Positions 43,400 to 55,831 of a stretch of DNA of 64,000 nt are shown in pieces. Under the pieces are notes generated by a model, which was given only the letters and a program-made list of their open reading frames with translations, had not been told where the DNA came from and made no database searches. The DNA is from Atriophallophorus winterbourni (lineage: Eukaryota; Platyhelminthes; Trematoda; Plagiorchiida; Microphallidae), in assembly GCA_013407085.1 (NCBI GenBank), contig JACCGJ010001712.1, forward strand, positions 62,001 to 126,000, read 5' to 3'. The translations under genes were made by a program, and so were the position numbers. Position 1 is the stretch's first letter. Every line of letters begins with the position of its first letter.

Positions 43400-44399
43400 N
43401 NNNNNNNNNNNNNNNNNNNNNNNNNNNNNNNNNNNNNNNNNNNNNNNNNNNNNNNNNNNNNNNNNNNNNNNNNNNNNNNNNNNNNNNNNNNNNNNNNNNN
43501 NNNNNNNNNNNNNNNNNNNNNNNNNNNNNNNNNNNNNNNNNNNNNNNNNNNNNNNNNNNNNNNNNNNNNNNNNNNNNNNNNNNNNNNNNNNNNNNNNNNN
43601 NNNNNNNNNNNNNNNNNNNNNNNNNNNNNNNNNNNNNNNNNNNNNNNNNNNNNNNNNNNNNNNNNNNNNNNNNNNNNNNNNNNNNNNNNNNNNNNNNNNN
43701 NNNNNNNNNNNNNNNNNNNNNNNNNNNNNNNNNNNNNNNNNNNNNNNNNNNNNNNNNNNNNNNNNNNNNNNNNNNNNNNNNNNNNNNNNNNNNNNNNNNN
43801 NNNNNNNNNNNNNNNNNNNNNNNNNNNNNNNNNNNNNNNNNNNNNNNNNNNNNNNNNNNNNNNNNNNNNNNNNNNNNNNNNNNNNNNNNNNNNNNNNNNN
43901 NNNNNNNNNNNNNNNNNNNNNNNNNNNNNNNNNNNNNNNNNNNNNNNNNNNNNNNNNNNNNNNNNNNNNNNNNNNNNNNNNNNNNNNNNNNNNNNNNNNN
44001 NNNNNNNNNNNNNNNNNNNNNNNNNNNNNNNNNNNNNNNNNNNNNNNNNNNNNNNNNNNNNNNNNNNNNNNNNNNNNNNNNNNNNNNNNNNNNNNNNNNN
44101 NNNNNNNNNNNNNNNNNNNNNNNNNNNNNNNNNNNNNNNNNNNNNNNNNNNNNNNNNNNNNNNNNNNNNNNNNNNNNNNNNNNNNNNNNNNNNNNNNNNN
44201 NNNNNNNNNNNNNNNNNNNNNNNNNNNNNNNNNNNNNNNNNNNNNNNNNNNNNNNNNNNNNNNNNNNNNNNNNNNNNNNNNNNNNNNNNNNNNNNNNNNN
44301 NNNNNNNNNNNNNNNNNNNNNNNNNNNNNNNNNNNNNNNNNNNNNNNNNNNNNNNNNNNNNNNNNNNNNNNNNNNNNNNNNNNNNNNNNNNNNNNNNNN
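43400..44399. other. Assembly gap of exactly 1000 N
   Basis: The sequence stops at 'aacattctg' and resumes at 'accagagcatg'. In both complete interiors (45,870-46,353 and 56,485-56,968) these landmarks are 484 bp apart, so 1000 is a placeholder and the missing homologous sequence is probably about 484 bp. Any frame drawn across the N run is an artefact. Confidence 0.95.
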
Positions 44400-44456
44400 A
44401 CCAGAGCATGTATGTTGTCAGCCTTTGAGAAATCAGGCGCGGATTTCGAAGGGCGG

Positions 44457-44881
44457 TGTAAGATGTACATTGAATTTATTTTATTGACAACTAACTGTTT
44501 AAATCTGCTGGTATTTTTGTATATTTTTACCATTTTTGTTTTACCGAACTACTTGAATTTATTCGTTCTTGAGCTTACATTTGTGTATATTTATTTGGCC
44601 GTTTGCGCGCTATTTGAAGTTGCGATCACTCGTGGTCATTGTTGCTGTTGAATATTGTTGTTTTTGGATTCAGTACGAAGCGGAATAATTGAGGTTTGCT
44701 ATTTTTATTGTATAATTATTTTGCTTCAATAGTACCGTACTTATCTCACGTATTGTCTTGTCAATATTTTGGTGGGCTTAAACGCGTCACTCAACCGTTG
44801 GATAGACACATTGGTGTTTATATCGTTACTGAAATCTTTGACGTTGAACTCGATTTTCCCCGTACCGAATTGTCTGTTACA
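44457..44881 (+). repeat. Middle LTR (unit A)
   Basis: 425 bp, TGTAAG...TGTTACA, shared by the two interiors. Preceded by 'gaagggcgg', the polypurine tract of the first interior. Confidence 0.9.
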
Positions 44882-45209
44882 GTACTCAATTGGCTTAGTT
44901 TGGAACATTGGGACAGTACTCAATTTGGCTTCGTTAGGAACATTAAGACATTACTCAAATTGGCAGTACCGAATTGGCTTCGTTCGGAACATTGGGACAG
45001 TACTCAAATTGGCAGTTCTCAATTTGCTTCGTTTGGAACATTGGGACAGTTTCTATTGGCTTCGTTTGGAACATTGAGAGAGTACTCAATTTGGCTTCGT
45101 TAGGAACATTGAGACATTACTCAAATTGGCAGTACCCAATTGGCTTCGTTTGGAACATTGGGACAGTACTCAAATTGGCAGTACTCAATTTGCCACGTAT
45201 CGAACATTG
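44882..45209 (+). repeat. 33/49-bp minisatellite, second interior
   Basis: About eight units: a 33-bp core ('agtactcaattggcttcg' + 'tttggaacattgggac') with an optional 15-16-bp spacer ('agtactcaaattggc'), giving alternating 33- and 49-bp periods. Confidence 0.88.
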
Positions 45210-45216
45210 GGAAAAA

Positions 45217-46062
45217 ATGGAGAACAAGTGATCAAAGATCCATCCAAGAAACAATGAAAAGGACCTGTTTGACGGGCAAGTAGGTGTTTCTTCATTGGTT
45301 GATAACATGTCATGCTCTGGTTCGGTAGTTAATTCTAGCTCTCATAATCTTAGGGCTCAGTTTTTGTTGACACAATTAGCGGAAGAACAGATGCGTCAAT
45401 AGGCTGAGTTAGAACTTTTAATTGCTGCGAATGCTACTCGAATTGCGCGAGTAAGGTTTGAATTGTCTATGATGAATGAGTCTATGCAACTTCCTGAAAT
45501 GGTTGAGCATTTGACGAAAAAGGACTGCCTTACTTCACCTAATCATTTGGAGGATTTTGTTTCAAATGATGGTCCCGATACCACAGTTGGCTTGCTTATT
45601 GGAGGGGACGTGTTACAAGCGTATCGTGGGACTAAACAGAAAGATGGCAATTTTGAACTGTGTCTACCTTGGAAAAGATATTTCCATAGAATCTGTCGCA
45701 ACCGTAAACAAACAAAGTCGCGTTTACAGAGTCTGCGTTCTAGGTTTCTGCGAAATCCTGAGTTACTCGATATATATGCAAGCGTGATGGAACCGCAATC
45801 CCTAAGAATTCCTCGATCTATGAAGCGCAAAGGTGCTCACATAGTTCGGCCTCAGTTACAAACATTCTGTGATGCGTTGGAACTTAGGTATGGAGCCGCG
45901 ATTTACTTTCAATGTAGTCCTAAGTCATATTGTTGCCTACTCTGCTCGGAGTCGCGAGTTGCTCTAGTCAAGCCTGTTACTATTTCATGTCTGGAATTAG
46001 TAGCCGCTAAGCTGGTAGTATCACTCACTACCGTACTCAAGAAAGAAATTCATTTCGAATAA
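45217..46062 (+). pseudogene. BEL/Pao-like gag-protease-RNaseH fusion, broken (second interior)
   Basis: Homologous to 42,747-43,399, but with TGA at 45,229-45,231 (Trp codon in the first interior) and TAG at 45,400-45,402. From 45,463 it is open to a TAA at 46,060. Beyond the protease and linker it enters an RNase H-like part: 'ALELRYGAAIYFQ', 'ESRVALVKPVTISCLELVAA', 'TVLKKEIHFE'. In BEL/Pao proteins this lies after RT, so RT proper has been deleted between 'RPQLQTFCD' and 'ALELRYG'. Confidence 0.8.
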
Positions 46063-46410
46063 GATCAAACATGCTTTTGGACTGATTTGACTGTAACGGA
46101 AGAAAATACATCATCGAACGTGGATGCTGTTATCGGAACTGGTTTTGTCACGTAAAGGGACAAGGCCAGCTAGATTGGTTGTGGTAAGGCATGGGAAACG
46201 TCTGGCTTCTAACCAATCTGGCTGAAATGGCCGGTGAATTTTGTCACATGTGTGAGGCATGGAGAACGTCTTGTGCATCGTGACATTATCTCACTTTGTT
46301 CTTAGATAATGACATCTGGTTGCTATTATGATATAATCAGCGATGGGTAGGATACCAGAGCATGTATGTTGTCAGCCTTTGAGAAATCCGGCGCGGATTT
46401 CAGGGGGCGG
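46063..46410 (+). other. BEL/Pao-like interior 3' region and polypurine tract
   Basis: Noncoding end of the interior, identical in layout to 56,770-57,025. Just before the LTR is the purine run 'agggggcgg', the expected plus-strand primer. No integrase motif is visible. Confidence 0.6.
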
Positions 46411-46834
46411 TGTAAGATGTACATTGAATTTATTTTATTGACAACTAACTGTTTAAATCTGCTGGTATTTTTGTATATTTTTACCATTTTTGTTTTACCG
46501 AACTACTTGAATTTATTCGTTCTTGAGCTTATATTTTGTATCTTTATTTGGCCGTGTGCGCGCTATTTGAAGTTGCGATCACTCGTGGTCATTGTTGCTG
46601 TTGAATATTGTTGTTTTTGGATTCAGTACGAAGCGGAATAATTGAGGTTTGCTATTTTTATTGTATAATTATTTTGCTTCAATAGTACCGTACTCATCTC
46701 TCGTATTGTCTTGTCAATATTTTGGTGGGCTTGGACGCGTCACTCAACCGTTGGATAGACACATTGGTGTTTATATCGTGACTGAAATCTTTGACGTTGA
46801 ACTCGATTTTCCCCGGACCGAATTGTCAGTTACA
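46411..46834 (+). repeat. 3' LTR (unit A)
   Basis: 424 bp, TGTAAG...AGTTACA, followed by the AGTGT target duplication. Confidence 0.9.
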
Positions 46835-47960
46835 AGTGTTACTGGTCGATAGTTGGATATTTCGGAACGGTTTCCTCCTTTGTGGATGGGGGTAATGATG
46901 CCATTATTCAAACCACAGGGAACGAAACTTTGGGTTTAAGAGAGGTTAAACAAGTATGTGAGAGGCTTACCCAAAGTATAAGCACAGTTTTTAAGAATTA
47001 ACGGAGTAATTTTGTCAGCTCCGGGAGATTTTCTCGTGTTGAGATTTAGCAATGTGCGGAGGACATTTTCCGAGGTAATAGTTAGTTGTTGTAAAACATT
47101 TTCGTGTTAGATGACGGGAGTTAAGGGACAGGTAACGGTGTTACGTGGGCTGAAGACAGTGGAGAAGAAATGGGCTATAACTTCAGCAGATTGCGATGCT
47201 GTGGTTGTTGTTCCATCAAGTGTCTTTAGAGCAGCAACTCCTGGTTTCACCCTTGACCGGTTATTTATGATCTGGTAGAGAATTTTGGGGTTGGATTCCA
47301 TTTTGTTGAGTAAATAATTTTGATAATTCAGTTTGTCGTCAACTACAAGTTTGTTTACCTTATTTCTCAGCAAACGGAATGTCACCCAACTCTCAACAGT
47401 GGTATCATGTCGATGAGCTCGCCATGCAGCATTTCGCAAGGTCAATCATTTTCGTGTTCGGCTTCTCAGCTTAAATGTATATCCATTTTTTGCTCATTTG
47501 GAACAAGATGAGTGTGCATTTCAACGGCAAATTTAAGTTCGGTCATCATCCACTGCCACTGATCGTGCACGTTGTCGGACTTAAGACCAGGGTCTGTGGC
47601 GTTCATAAGAGTAGATTTAAGTTGTGGAAAGTCAATTTTCCCAATCACCTTGTTGATGTCACTTGTTCTAATTGCCTGGCAAATAGAGTCAAACGTAATA
47701 ACTAAGTGGTCACTGAGTCCTATTGGAGCTTCATAAGTAAGACTTTCAATCACGTGCTCTTCATTTGTCAGTATTAGGTCCAAGATAGACGGCGTATCGG
47801 TACCACGAAATCGGGTATTGTTGAAAATTTGGTTGTAGAGTGGAATTTCTTCTAGCAACTGATGAAATAAATGCATTTAAGGAATTTTCTGGAAGAACTG
47901 AATTTCCCTTGAAGTCCGGCAGATTAAAGTTTCCGATCAGTAGAAGACTGCCCCGGTATC
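46835..47960 (-). pseudogene. CR1-like LINE ORF2, endonuclease to RT start (unit A)
   Basis: The upstream part of the LINE interrupted by the LTR element. Minus-strand order: endonuclease C-terminus at 47,466-47,876 ('RGTDTPSILDLILTNEEHVI', 'APIGLSDHLVITFD'), linker at 47,107-47,445 ('TTVESWVTFRLLRNKVNKLV', 'NPKILYQIINNRSRVKPGV'), then RT N-terminus running into the insertion point. Without the insert the reading continues as 'YRPVTLLPVISKV', the usual RT motif, so the LTR element landed in an otherwise continuous RT. A frame break lies between 47,445 and 47,466. Truncated at 47,960 by the duplication junction. Confidence 0.88.
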
Positions 47961-50054
47961 TAAAATAAAAGATTCAAATATAGTGTTTATGTGACGGAGA
48001 TCATACTCTTCAACACAAATATATATTACTGAGTAATCCAATGATAAAATGAATTTCTAAACAGTTTACATTATCCCAACATCCAGCGTGATCAGAATCT
48101 ACACTGGGACTCCAGTTAGTATTATGGCAATTCCTTGCCACCTTTATCTTACCGCGATATTGTCAAGCTTTGGCCAAGTGAGTTTTGACTTAGAGCGCCT
48201 GGTAGCTACAGAGCGTTCCGTATATCGAAAATATATAGAGGCAACCACGAAGCGTTGTTCATCATAATAGGTCAACAATCAATCTGCATTGTCTGCGCTA
48301 TACATTTCACTTGGGCATTAAAATCACTGACAAACATCACTATTGAGCCCCTCCTTTTAGTTTTTGCGAGATAACCAATTTCTTTGAAGAATTCGCCCTT
48401 TAAAATTTATGCAACACATTCCGTCAGTAGGTTCGCCAAAAGTTACGTCTTTCGTAGCTGTATATGCTCACTCTACTATATCCTCGAAATCTCGCTGCAC
48501 ACAGTCTGCATTTAACAGTTATCTAAACTAGATGGAAGATTTTTGCTTTTTGGTTAATAATGACTCCAAATCAAACTGGCAGATGCCGAAGTAACGGGAT
48601 CATTGGCACACGTATTTGAAACATATTCCCGAAATGCATAGGAGAACTTAGTTGAAATACCGAATATATATCAGAAGGCGGATTTCAAAAGTGAATTTAT
48701 GTCGATACCCAGTGTCTCTAGTGAGCGGGCTAGTCCAGAATTTTGTTCTAGTTGTAGCGATGTACGGATATTGAGCGAAACTAGCCTAATATTGGCAGAC
48801 AGTCGGAAAAAAGCTGCAATTTACCAACAAAACCACGTTTCATAATAATAAAGCGTGACCCCGATGAATACAAAACAGCGCACTAAAAATAATGGTGGAT
48901 TACATAAAAAGAATTAGATGAAAAAATCTTTATTCCAAGAATTTTGAAATTGCCTGAAGAACAGTGCGTGTCATAACTTGGAGATACAACATTTAATTAC
49001 TGGCTAACAAGCAATCACATATTAATGAATGGACCTAATTAACGTATTCTTTGTAATTCCCAATATATATTTTCTAAATACTTCGAAAATTAGTCAAAAT
49101 ACAATCAGCACATTTAGAGATTGCTGCCTGATACTTAACACTCAAATGAGATAGAGGATTACCATCGATCCCCTAATACCTTGATATTCCTATCATTAAA
49201 TCACAAGAAAACTTTGACGGAAAATTGTTTAATGTTGTATAGATATGTGTGTGTTATATGTGTGTTATATATGTTATATATAATGTGTGCGGTCAAGAGT
49301 TACTTCTTCACAAATAGCCAACATAGAATGTCGAAAAGCCAGTCGATTATAAAATATACACCTGAATTGCGAAATGAATTACATTTGAGTGAATACTTAT
49401 TCTTTAACATATAATATTGATCTAGTATGTTGATCACTAATATGTCAATGAAGATTTCAAATATTAAACAATGTCCGAAACGATCAGTGAGTTGGAATGT
49501 TTATCATTGAACAATTGGTATGTTCAATCTCACGCAATTTAACGATTTGGCTTGTTTTATTTGTTAAGAGCAGTGCCTCATAAAAGTAATGAATCAGTTT
49601 TTTGTCAGGAACAATACAATCGGGAAACCACACGAAAACTGCAAAAACGTTCAGCCAAACTGTCACAAATCCTGTGTGAAAAAGCGCCGACATTGTGGAG
49701 GTGCGAATTGCTTTGGCGATATGTGCTGATCACGAGCTTTCGAAAGATAGGCAGAGCTCCACACTCCGACACAATAAAATATCATAAAGCGCCGAAGCGT
49801 TCGACAACGTCGTTTGCGAACTCGAATTATTCCGGGTTCCGGAAGTATCGTATTAAAACGATTCGAACGGTAACATCTCCATAAGTGGAAAAAGGTTGTC
49901 AACATCGGTCGCAATCAGACGATTTTCAATTCGCCAATGTCGGTCAAATTGAAATAAATTGAAACAACATGAGACCACACTGATGTTGACTGGGTTTGAA
50001 CTCCTCACCATGAATAAAACAGCTAATTTGCATGCATTTCCATCACACGCACAC

Positions 50055-50094
50055 ACCACGACCTGTTTAGTGCTGTTTGCACTTATCAGGTAGG
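50055..50094 (-). ncRNA. Second-lineage hammerhead-like motif (unit B)
   Basis: Copy of 37,156-37,195 with the same stem II (GUGC-AAACA-GCAC), GUC triplet and the same two core mutations. Its existence adds no independent evidence because the whole unit is duplicated. Confidence 0.5.
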
Positions 50095-50198
50095 TACAGT
50101 AGGATCATGATCCGTGGGCGCTTGAAAAAACTGGAAGAATGGTCATGTGTTTATTCCTAGTCTACATGAGTGGTGTCACATGTGATTGAACATGTTGG

Positions 50199-51239
50199 CC
50201 GTAACAATCTTACCCAACGTTGTCATACAAGCGCAACTTGGTCAACATATAGTTGTCAATTTCAGTTTTGAGCGTGATCAGTCTTGATGGAAAAATGTTA
50301 TGTGGCGGCAGAGTGTTCCATATGAAACAACTTGGGACTGCAGAAAAGAAACTTGTAACATTTGATCTAGAGTGTGAAATAATTAACTTGTAGCCATGAG
50401 ATATGCTACCACGTGCTTTTTACCGATGAAAGAAGTGTTTAAGTCGGTGTACTACTGTCCCCCTGACACGACGGCACGAAAAGTCAAAAAGGTTCACAGT
50501 TGCAATCCTCTCTTTTGTGGCCAGTTTTATCGTCGACAAACACATTTTGTAAAGCAGTGTTTTATGCGTTGCACCAAGGTCATGTCCTTTTGTAACCATA
50601 TAGGACGCGCTTGGACAGATTATGGACAGTGCTGAGCTTTGGAAGGAGATTTGTATACCATCGAACACTGTTATGAATACTAAACTCACTGCTTATCCAC
50701 ACACGCAGTTTTTTCTTTTCCATAACACATGAAAGTTGCTGAGATCTAAGAGATGATGTGATATTGAATGATTAACCAACGTTTTACATTGGATATTTTT
50801 GAATTTTTGCAAGAACAGCATATGAAGTGCTTCGAAATCTTTTTGTAGAATTTGGCAAAGTTATATTGTGCGTGCACTACTCCAGAATTTGATGTCATCC
50901 GCTGCGTAATATTTCAGGTATATCGTCCAGGTTCATCAGGAATAGCATCGGCCTCAAGATTCAAACTTGAGCTACGCAACGTGTCACTTCTATTAAGATG
51001 GATAGCGAACAATCAACGCTAACACTGGTTACTCTACCAGTAAAGTAAACCGCTAATAGTTTAACCACATTATTAGAGACAAGAGGCTGCAAGTATGTTG
51101 ACATTTGGATGTCAGGGTATATAGGCATTTTGTTTATCAACCTGTAGCGTATCCTCATCCTCTCGCTACATACGATTTGTCTCGGTACATTGAGTGAACA
51201 CCATTCAAACCATCCCGTCCTAATTTCTCAACCCAAAAA
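50199..51239 (-). pseudogene. Highly decayed CR1-like LINE RT (unit B)
   Basis: Copy of 37,300-38,340 with a handful of substitutions. Same motif remnants ('ERIATVNLFDFSCRRVRG', 'LWNTLPPHNI'). Confidence 0.62.
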
Positions 51240-53519
51240 TTATCCAATCGTCAGGTAGGTTTTCAAACCACGTCACTCTTTCACCGTTCATTTTTCGGCG
51301 TAGGTTGCTTAATAACAGATTCATGTAACATATATATTCTGTCGTACAAACATAATATTCCTATGGCGTCATCATACACCTGCGAACAGTCAAAGGAATT
51401 ACACTTTGGATGTTGCGGTCCGAAAATTTCACATACAATTTTCACTATTGCCCTTATTACTAATGTGACTTGCTTTGTTCTCCTGGCATCGCATTCTATT
51501 CCTTTTCAAAAGTGCACTTCATTGATGGTCGCATTTCAATAGTTTAAGTATAGTTCGAGATTTAGAACTGCGGGTAAGGCCACTTGCTTCGTTATCGGCA
51601 AAGCATACGACAAAACAGTCAGCCATTGGCAACTGCTTTTATCTAATCTAACATTAAAATAGACTCATGTTGTGAGTGAATTGCCTTACTACTACGAGTT
51701 TATTATTAATTCACTTTAAACGATTTCCCAACAATTAGCGAAGTGTAATCCACTCAGCTGACTGAAAGCAGCACGCACGAATATTAAATTTCATCAAGTC
51801 GTCGTTGACCGATATTCAATTCGATTAAATTCAAAGTGTAATGTTGCTCACATCCCACGCACTTACCCACCAGAAAACACTTGTGGTTAAAGAGATGGAG
51901 ATTGGTATCAATTTAATATGCTGGAAATAATATTGACTTACATAAACCATGGAAAATATTGTGAATGTGCGAGTTGCATCAGACATGTGTGCTTAACACG
52001 AGATTAATATGCATAAATCCACCCTCCAGCACAACACTTGTGGAGGATTCATCGGATATATCTTTAGGCGACAATTACGAACTCGTATTACTTCGGGTCC
52101 CATGATGATAGAACGGTCAAATCGAAAATATCATCGCATCTATACAATGATGTATGAAGTCTTCGGTAGTCAAACGATATGCAATTCATCAATATCGATT
52201 ACATGAGCCATGCTTTACATGTACATTTTTGCACGAAATCGACTAACAAATCGGATTAAAGTGACACCCGTGTCGGAAAGGTTTGATGGTCAGTGTTTTG
52301 ATAGTTTGTTTTGCATACCTGAGATTGGTGCGTGCTTTGTTATTTGTCTTGAATTTAATAATCGCGTTGTACATTCGCTTTCTATTTTGTTGTGGGATTC
52401 CATAGCAAAACGCGATTAGCTATTGACAGGATGAACTTATGGATGAAGCAATAAACATTCGGTGTGTATACTTGCGACACGGGGCGATATCTCTTTCGTT
52501 TGTGTGATGTGATGTCAGAAACACAGAAGCGATTTAAACAGGCGATCAATCAGCCTTCATTCAACTAGTGGTGCTCCAAAATTCAGATTTAGTAACTACA
52601 ATATTCAAGTGAAACATATCTGCAATAGTTGTCACTTTGATCTGATTTTCAACCGATCTTGTATCGATGTTTACGTTTTAAGTCCTTACCGCAATAGGCG
52701 CGTTTAAACAAAAAATCATATACTTCAACTGCGGGTGTAGTTAACCATCATTTAATTATACCGAAACTGGTCTTGCTCAAACCGTTAAGGATCCTTGTCA
52801 TCGGACTTCTTTGCGCTTTTTGCTTTTATATGTTTGCGGCGTTGGGTGTTCTGCATATCATAAAAAAGCTCAAGATAAGCGCTCATTGCGTCTCAATTTC
52901 ACACATACGCTACATAACATAATAATGGTGCATCGCACGACGGATATGAGCATTCTTTCAAGGTGATCTCATGCTTACATGAAAAGTTCTTACAACTAAT
53001 TTCCAGCCATTAGATAACGTATTTCAAATTAATCTGTTAGCAACATCTAAGGTCATCGTTAGAAGTTAGAAATACCACGCAGTGATTTTGGTTTTGAGGC
53101 GTCTGTGGCAAGCATTTGTTTTTTAAACACAGATTGACTCTTTTACGCGACCAATATTTAGGGATATGTTTGCATTCACCGAGTCATAAGGATCAATTCA
53201 AATCATTTACACGTCTAAAATAGTGTACTTATAACTTGGCATCGCGAGATTACATAGCTAAGCACTTTCATAGCCATTTTTGTGGAATCTTGATAAAATT
53301 GTTAAAAATAACCTATTTTATGAGCCAGTTAGACATTCTTTTGTTCATTGTGAATGAACTCATGAAAAAGAAAAACGACAGAAAAACAAATTACATAATC
53401 GTCGTATTTACTGCTTGACCATTTAGAAAAATGTTGTTGTTTAACCAGAAGTTGGCAAGAAGGTGAAAACGCAGTACTTTTTAGACGCCCACGCATACTC
53501 ATAACTATTTCGAGAACTA
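51240..53519. other. Unclassified repeated sequence in unit B
   Basis: Counterpart of 38,341-40,589. No recognised protein. The frame corresponding to 39,311-39,556 is shortened here (52,210-52,419) by a small indel near 52,365, supporting a noncoding status. Confidence 0.45.
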
Positions 53520-53526
53520 CGTGCTG

Positions 53527-54988
53527 AACAATTCAATTCTATTCTATTTTAATGGTCTAAAAAGCATATAGCTTGACAAAAACAACAGAATAATATGGGA
53601 ATTACGAATAACATGGGTAGAAAAAACCGGATTTGTTTGCTTACTGAGCAGTTCAGGAATCAAGTAAAAATCCATTGGACAGAAACTGGTTTCAAAGTTA
53701 AAAGCTTTTATGGTGTAAAGTGGTGGGTTCAAAGTTTGGATTGGTCAACATGAAATTGTCCAAATTCGATTGGAATATATCCAAGTTGGGTGAATGTGCA
53801 ACATTACAAGGTAGGTAGTTCCAGGTAAAGCATACACGTACAGAATAAAAGTACCTTCGACAGTTTAGTCTCGAGTCGGGAATATGTACTGTATAGTCGT
53901 GACTCCGGCTGTTTCTGGGTGGTAGTCGCGTGAATAGTTGATTTAGGGGATGGTTGGGGGTATGCAGTATATTGAACATAAGTATCAAATCACCTCTAAG
54001 ACGGCGGTAGCGACAGTCGAATAGATTGAGACTTGCATTACGATCTTCGTATTGTTTGTGCTCTAAAGCGCTATAAGCTTGGTGGTCCGATGATATATTC
54101 TCTGCAAGAGGCTAATGTACTTCTGTAGCCAGGGTGACCAAGCCTGAACCGCATACTCCATGGTTGGCCTCAAGTACGTATTAATTATTCAATGGACGGT
54201 TTGCTTAGTAAAACTCCCGAACACGCGTTTTAGCAGTAGCAGTACTCGTGACATCTTTTATTGACAGCTGTGACGTTATGTGACGGTTTCAAAGTGCTGC
54301 TCACCCACACACCCAAGTCCACCTCCTTGTCAGTGCTTTCAAGAATATGGGAACCAAGGGTGTAGGAGTACTCGAAATGTCTTCCAACAGTCAATACCTT
54401 ACATTTTCTGACATTGAAAGGTAGTTTATTTCTAACTGACCAGTCTTGTAAGGCATCGAGTTTCAGCTGAAGCTCTCTGCAATCCTCAGTTGTACGTACT
54501 TGTGTCCACAGCTTGATGTCATCCGCAAATAACAAGATTTTGCAGCGAACAAGTTTAGGTAAGTCGTTGACATACATCAGTAAAAAAAGTAATTCAATCA
54601 CTGATCCCTGCGGCACCCCACTCGGTACTGCAATAAGTCGTGACAAAGCACCATCAACCCTTACACGAATGACACGGTCGCGGAGATAATCCTCGAACCA
54701 GGCTAGTAATGAACCCTTGATTCCACATAGCTACATCTTTTGTAGTAACAGACTGTGGTTGACACGATCGAATGCTTTTGACATATCAAGATAACGAGCT
54801 TGTACTTTGATGCCTTTGTCTACAGCTTGTGTCCAGTCATCGAGGGCGAGCAGAAGGTTTGAAATGCAAGAATGTCTTTTTCTGAAGCCGTGTTGTTTGA
54901 CTGTGAGCAAGCAATTGTCTTTCAGATGCTTTGTGACGCTGTTTGCTACGAGGCGCTCCATCACTTTAGAGATCACCGGTAGTAGTGT
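53527..54988 (-). pseudogene. CR1-like LINE ORF2, RT and C-terminus, 3' part (unit B)
   Basis: Counterpart of 40,628-42,089. Motif A ('RYLDMSKAFDRVNH') and motif C ('LLFADDIKL') are present; 'AVPSGVPQGSV' keeps the glycine that is Glu in unit A, so unit B is closer to the ancestral RT at that site. The same frameshifts as in A show the element was dead before duplication. Confidence 0.9.
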
Positions 54989-55413
54989 TGTAAGATGTAC
55001 ATTGAATTTATTTTATTGACAACTAAATGTTCAAATCTGCTGGTATTTTTGTATATTTTTACCATTTTTGTTTTACCGAACTACTTGAATTTATTCGTTC
55101 TTGAGCTTATATTTGTTTATCTTTATTTGGCCGTTTGCGCGCTATTTGAAGTTGCGATCACTCGTGGTCATTGTTGCTATTGAATATTGTTGTTTTTGGA
55201 TTCAGTACGAAGCGGAATAATTGAGGTTTGCTATTTGTATTGTATAATTATTTTGCTTCAATAGTACCGTACTCATCTCACGTATTGTCTTGTCAATATT
55301 TTGGTGGGCTTGGACGCGTCACTCAACCGTTGGATAGACACATTGGTGTTTATATCGTTACTGAAATCTTTGACGTTGAACTCGATTTTCCCCGTACCGA
55401 ATTGTCTGTTACA

Positions 55414-55823
55414 GTACTCAATTGGCTTAGTTTGGAACATTGGGACAGTACTCAATTTGGCTTCGTTAGGAACATTGAGACATTACTCAAATTGGCAGTA
55501 CCGAATTGGCTTCGTTTGGAACATTGGGACAGTACTCAAATTGGCAGTTCTCAATTTGCTTCGTTTGGAACATTGGGACAGTTTCTATTGGCTTCGTTTG
55601 GAACATTGAGAGAGTACTCAATTTGGCTTCGTTAGGAACATTGAGACATTACTCAAATTGGCAGTACCCAATTGGCTTCGTTTGGAACATTGGGACAGTA
55701 CTCAAATTGGCAGTACTCAATTTGCTTCGTTTGGAACATTGGGACAGTTCTCAATTGGCTTCGTTTGGAACATTGGGACAGTACTGAAATTGGCAGTACT
55801 CAATTTGCCACGTATCGAACATT
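55414..55823 (+). repeat. 33/49-bp minisatellite (unit B)
   Basis: Longest of the three arrays, about ten units of the same 33-bp core with optional 15-16-bp spacer, starting right at the LTR edge. The length difference from unit A's second interior shows copy-number change after duplication. Confidence 0.9.
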
Positions 55824-55831
55824 GGGAAAAA

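Larger units (their letters stand above)
42090..46834 (+). mobile_element. BEL/Pao-like LTR element, three LTRs and two interiors, with assembly gap
   Basis: Inserted in the RT of the minus-strand LINE. Target duplication AGTGT is perfect (42,085-42,089 and 46,835-46,839). Ends are TGTAA...TTACA. LTRs lie at 42,090-42,514, 44,457-44,881 and 46,411-46,834, with interiors between. The first interior contains the 1000-N gap. A single insertion followed by LTR-LTR unequal recombination, or misassembly, would give this form. The polypurine tract before the last LTR is 'agggggcgg'. Confidence 0.85.
34979..47960. repeat. Tandem duplication unit A (about 13.0 kb)
   Basis: Collinear with 47,961-58,577 at an offset of 12,899 bp over most of its length (for example 36,282 to 49,181; 39,110 to 52,009; 40,337 to 53,236). 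Unit A differs by an extra BEL LTR-internal segment (including the N gap) and by retaining about 90 bp near 35,100-35,190. The left boundary is at 'aaataaaagattc'; the right boundary is inside a LINE endonuclease at 'ggtatct', followed at once by the start of unit B. The copies differ by only a few percent. Confidence 0.92.

Noticed and set aside
43348..44533. Minus-strand frames spanning the N run
   Set aside because: They exist only because N translates to X; no motif on either side.
42621..44651. A 676-residue open frame on the plus strand across 42.6-44.65 kb
   Set aside because: About half of it is the 1000-N gap, its start lies in the minisatellite and its end in the LTR. Only 42,747-43,399 is supported as coding.
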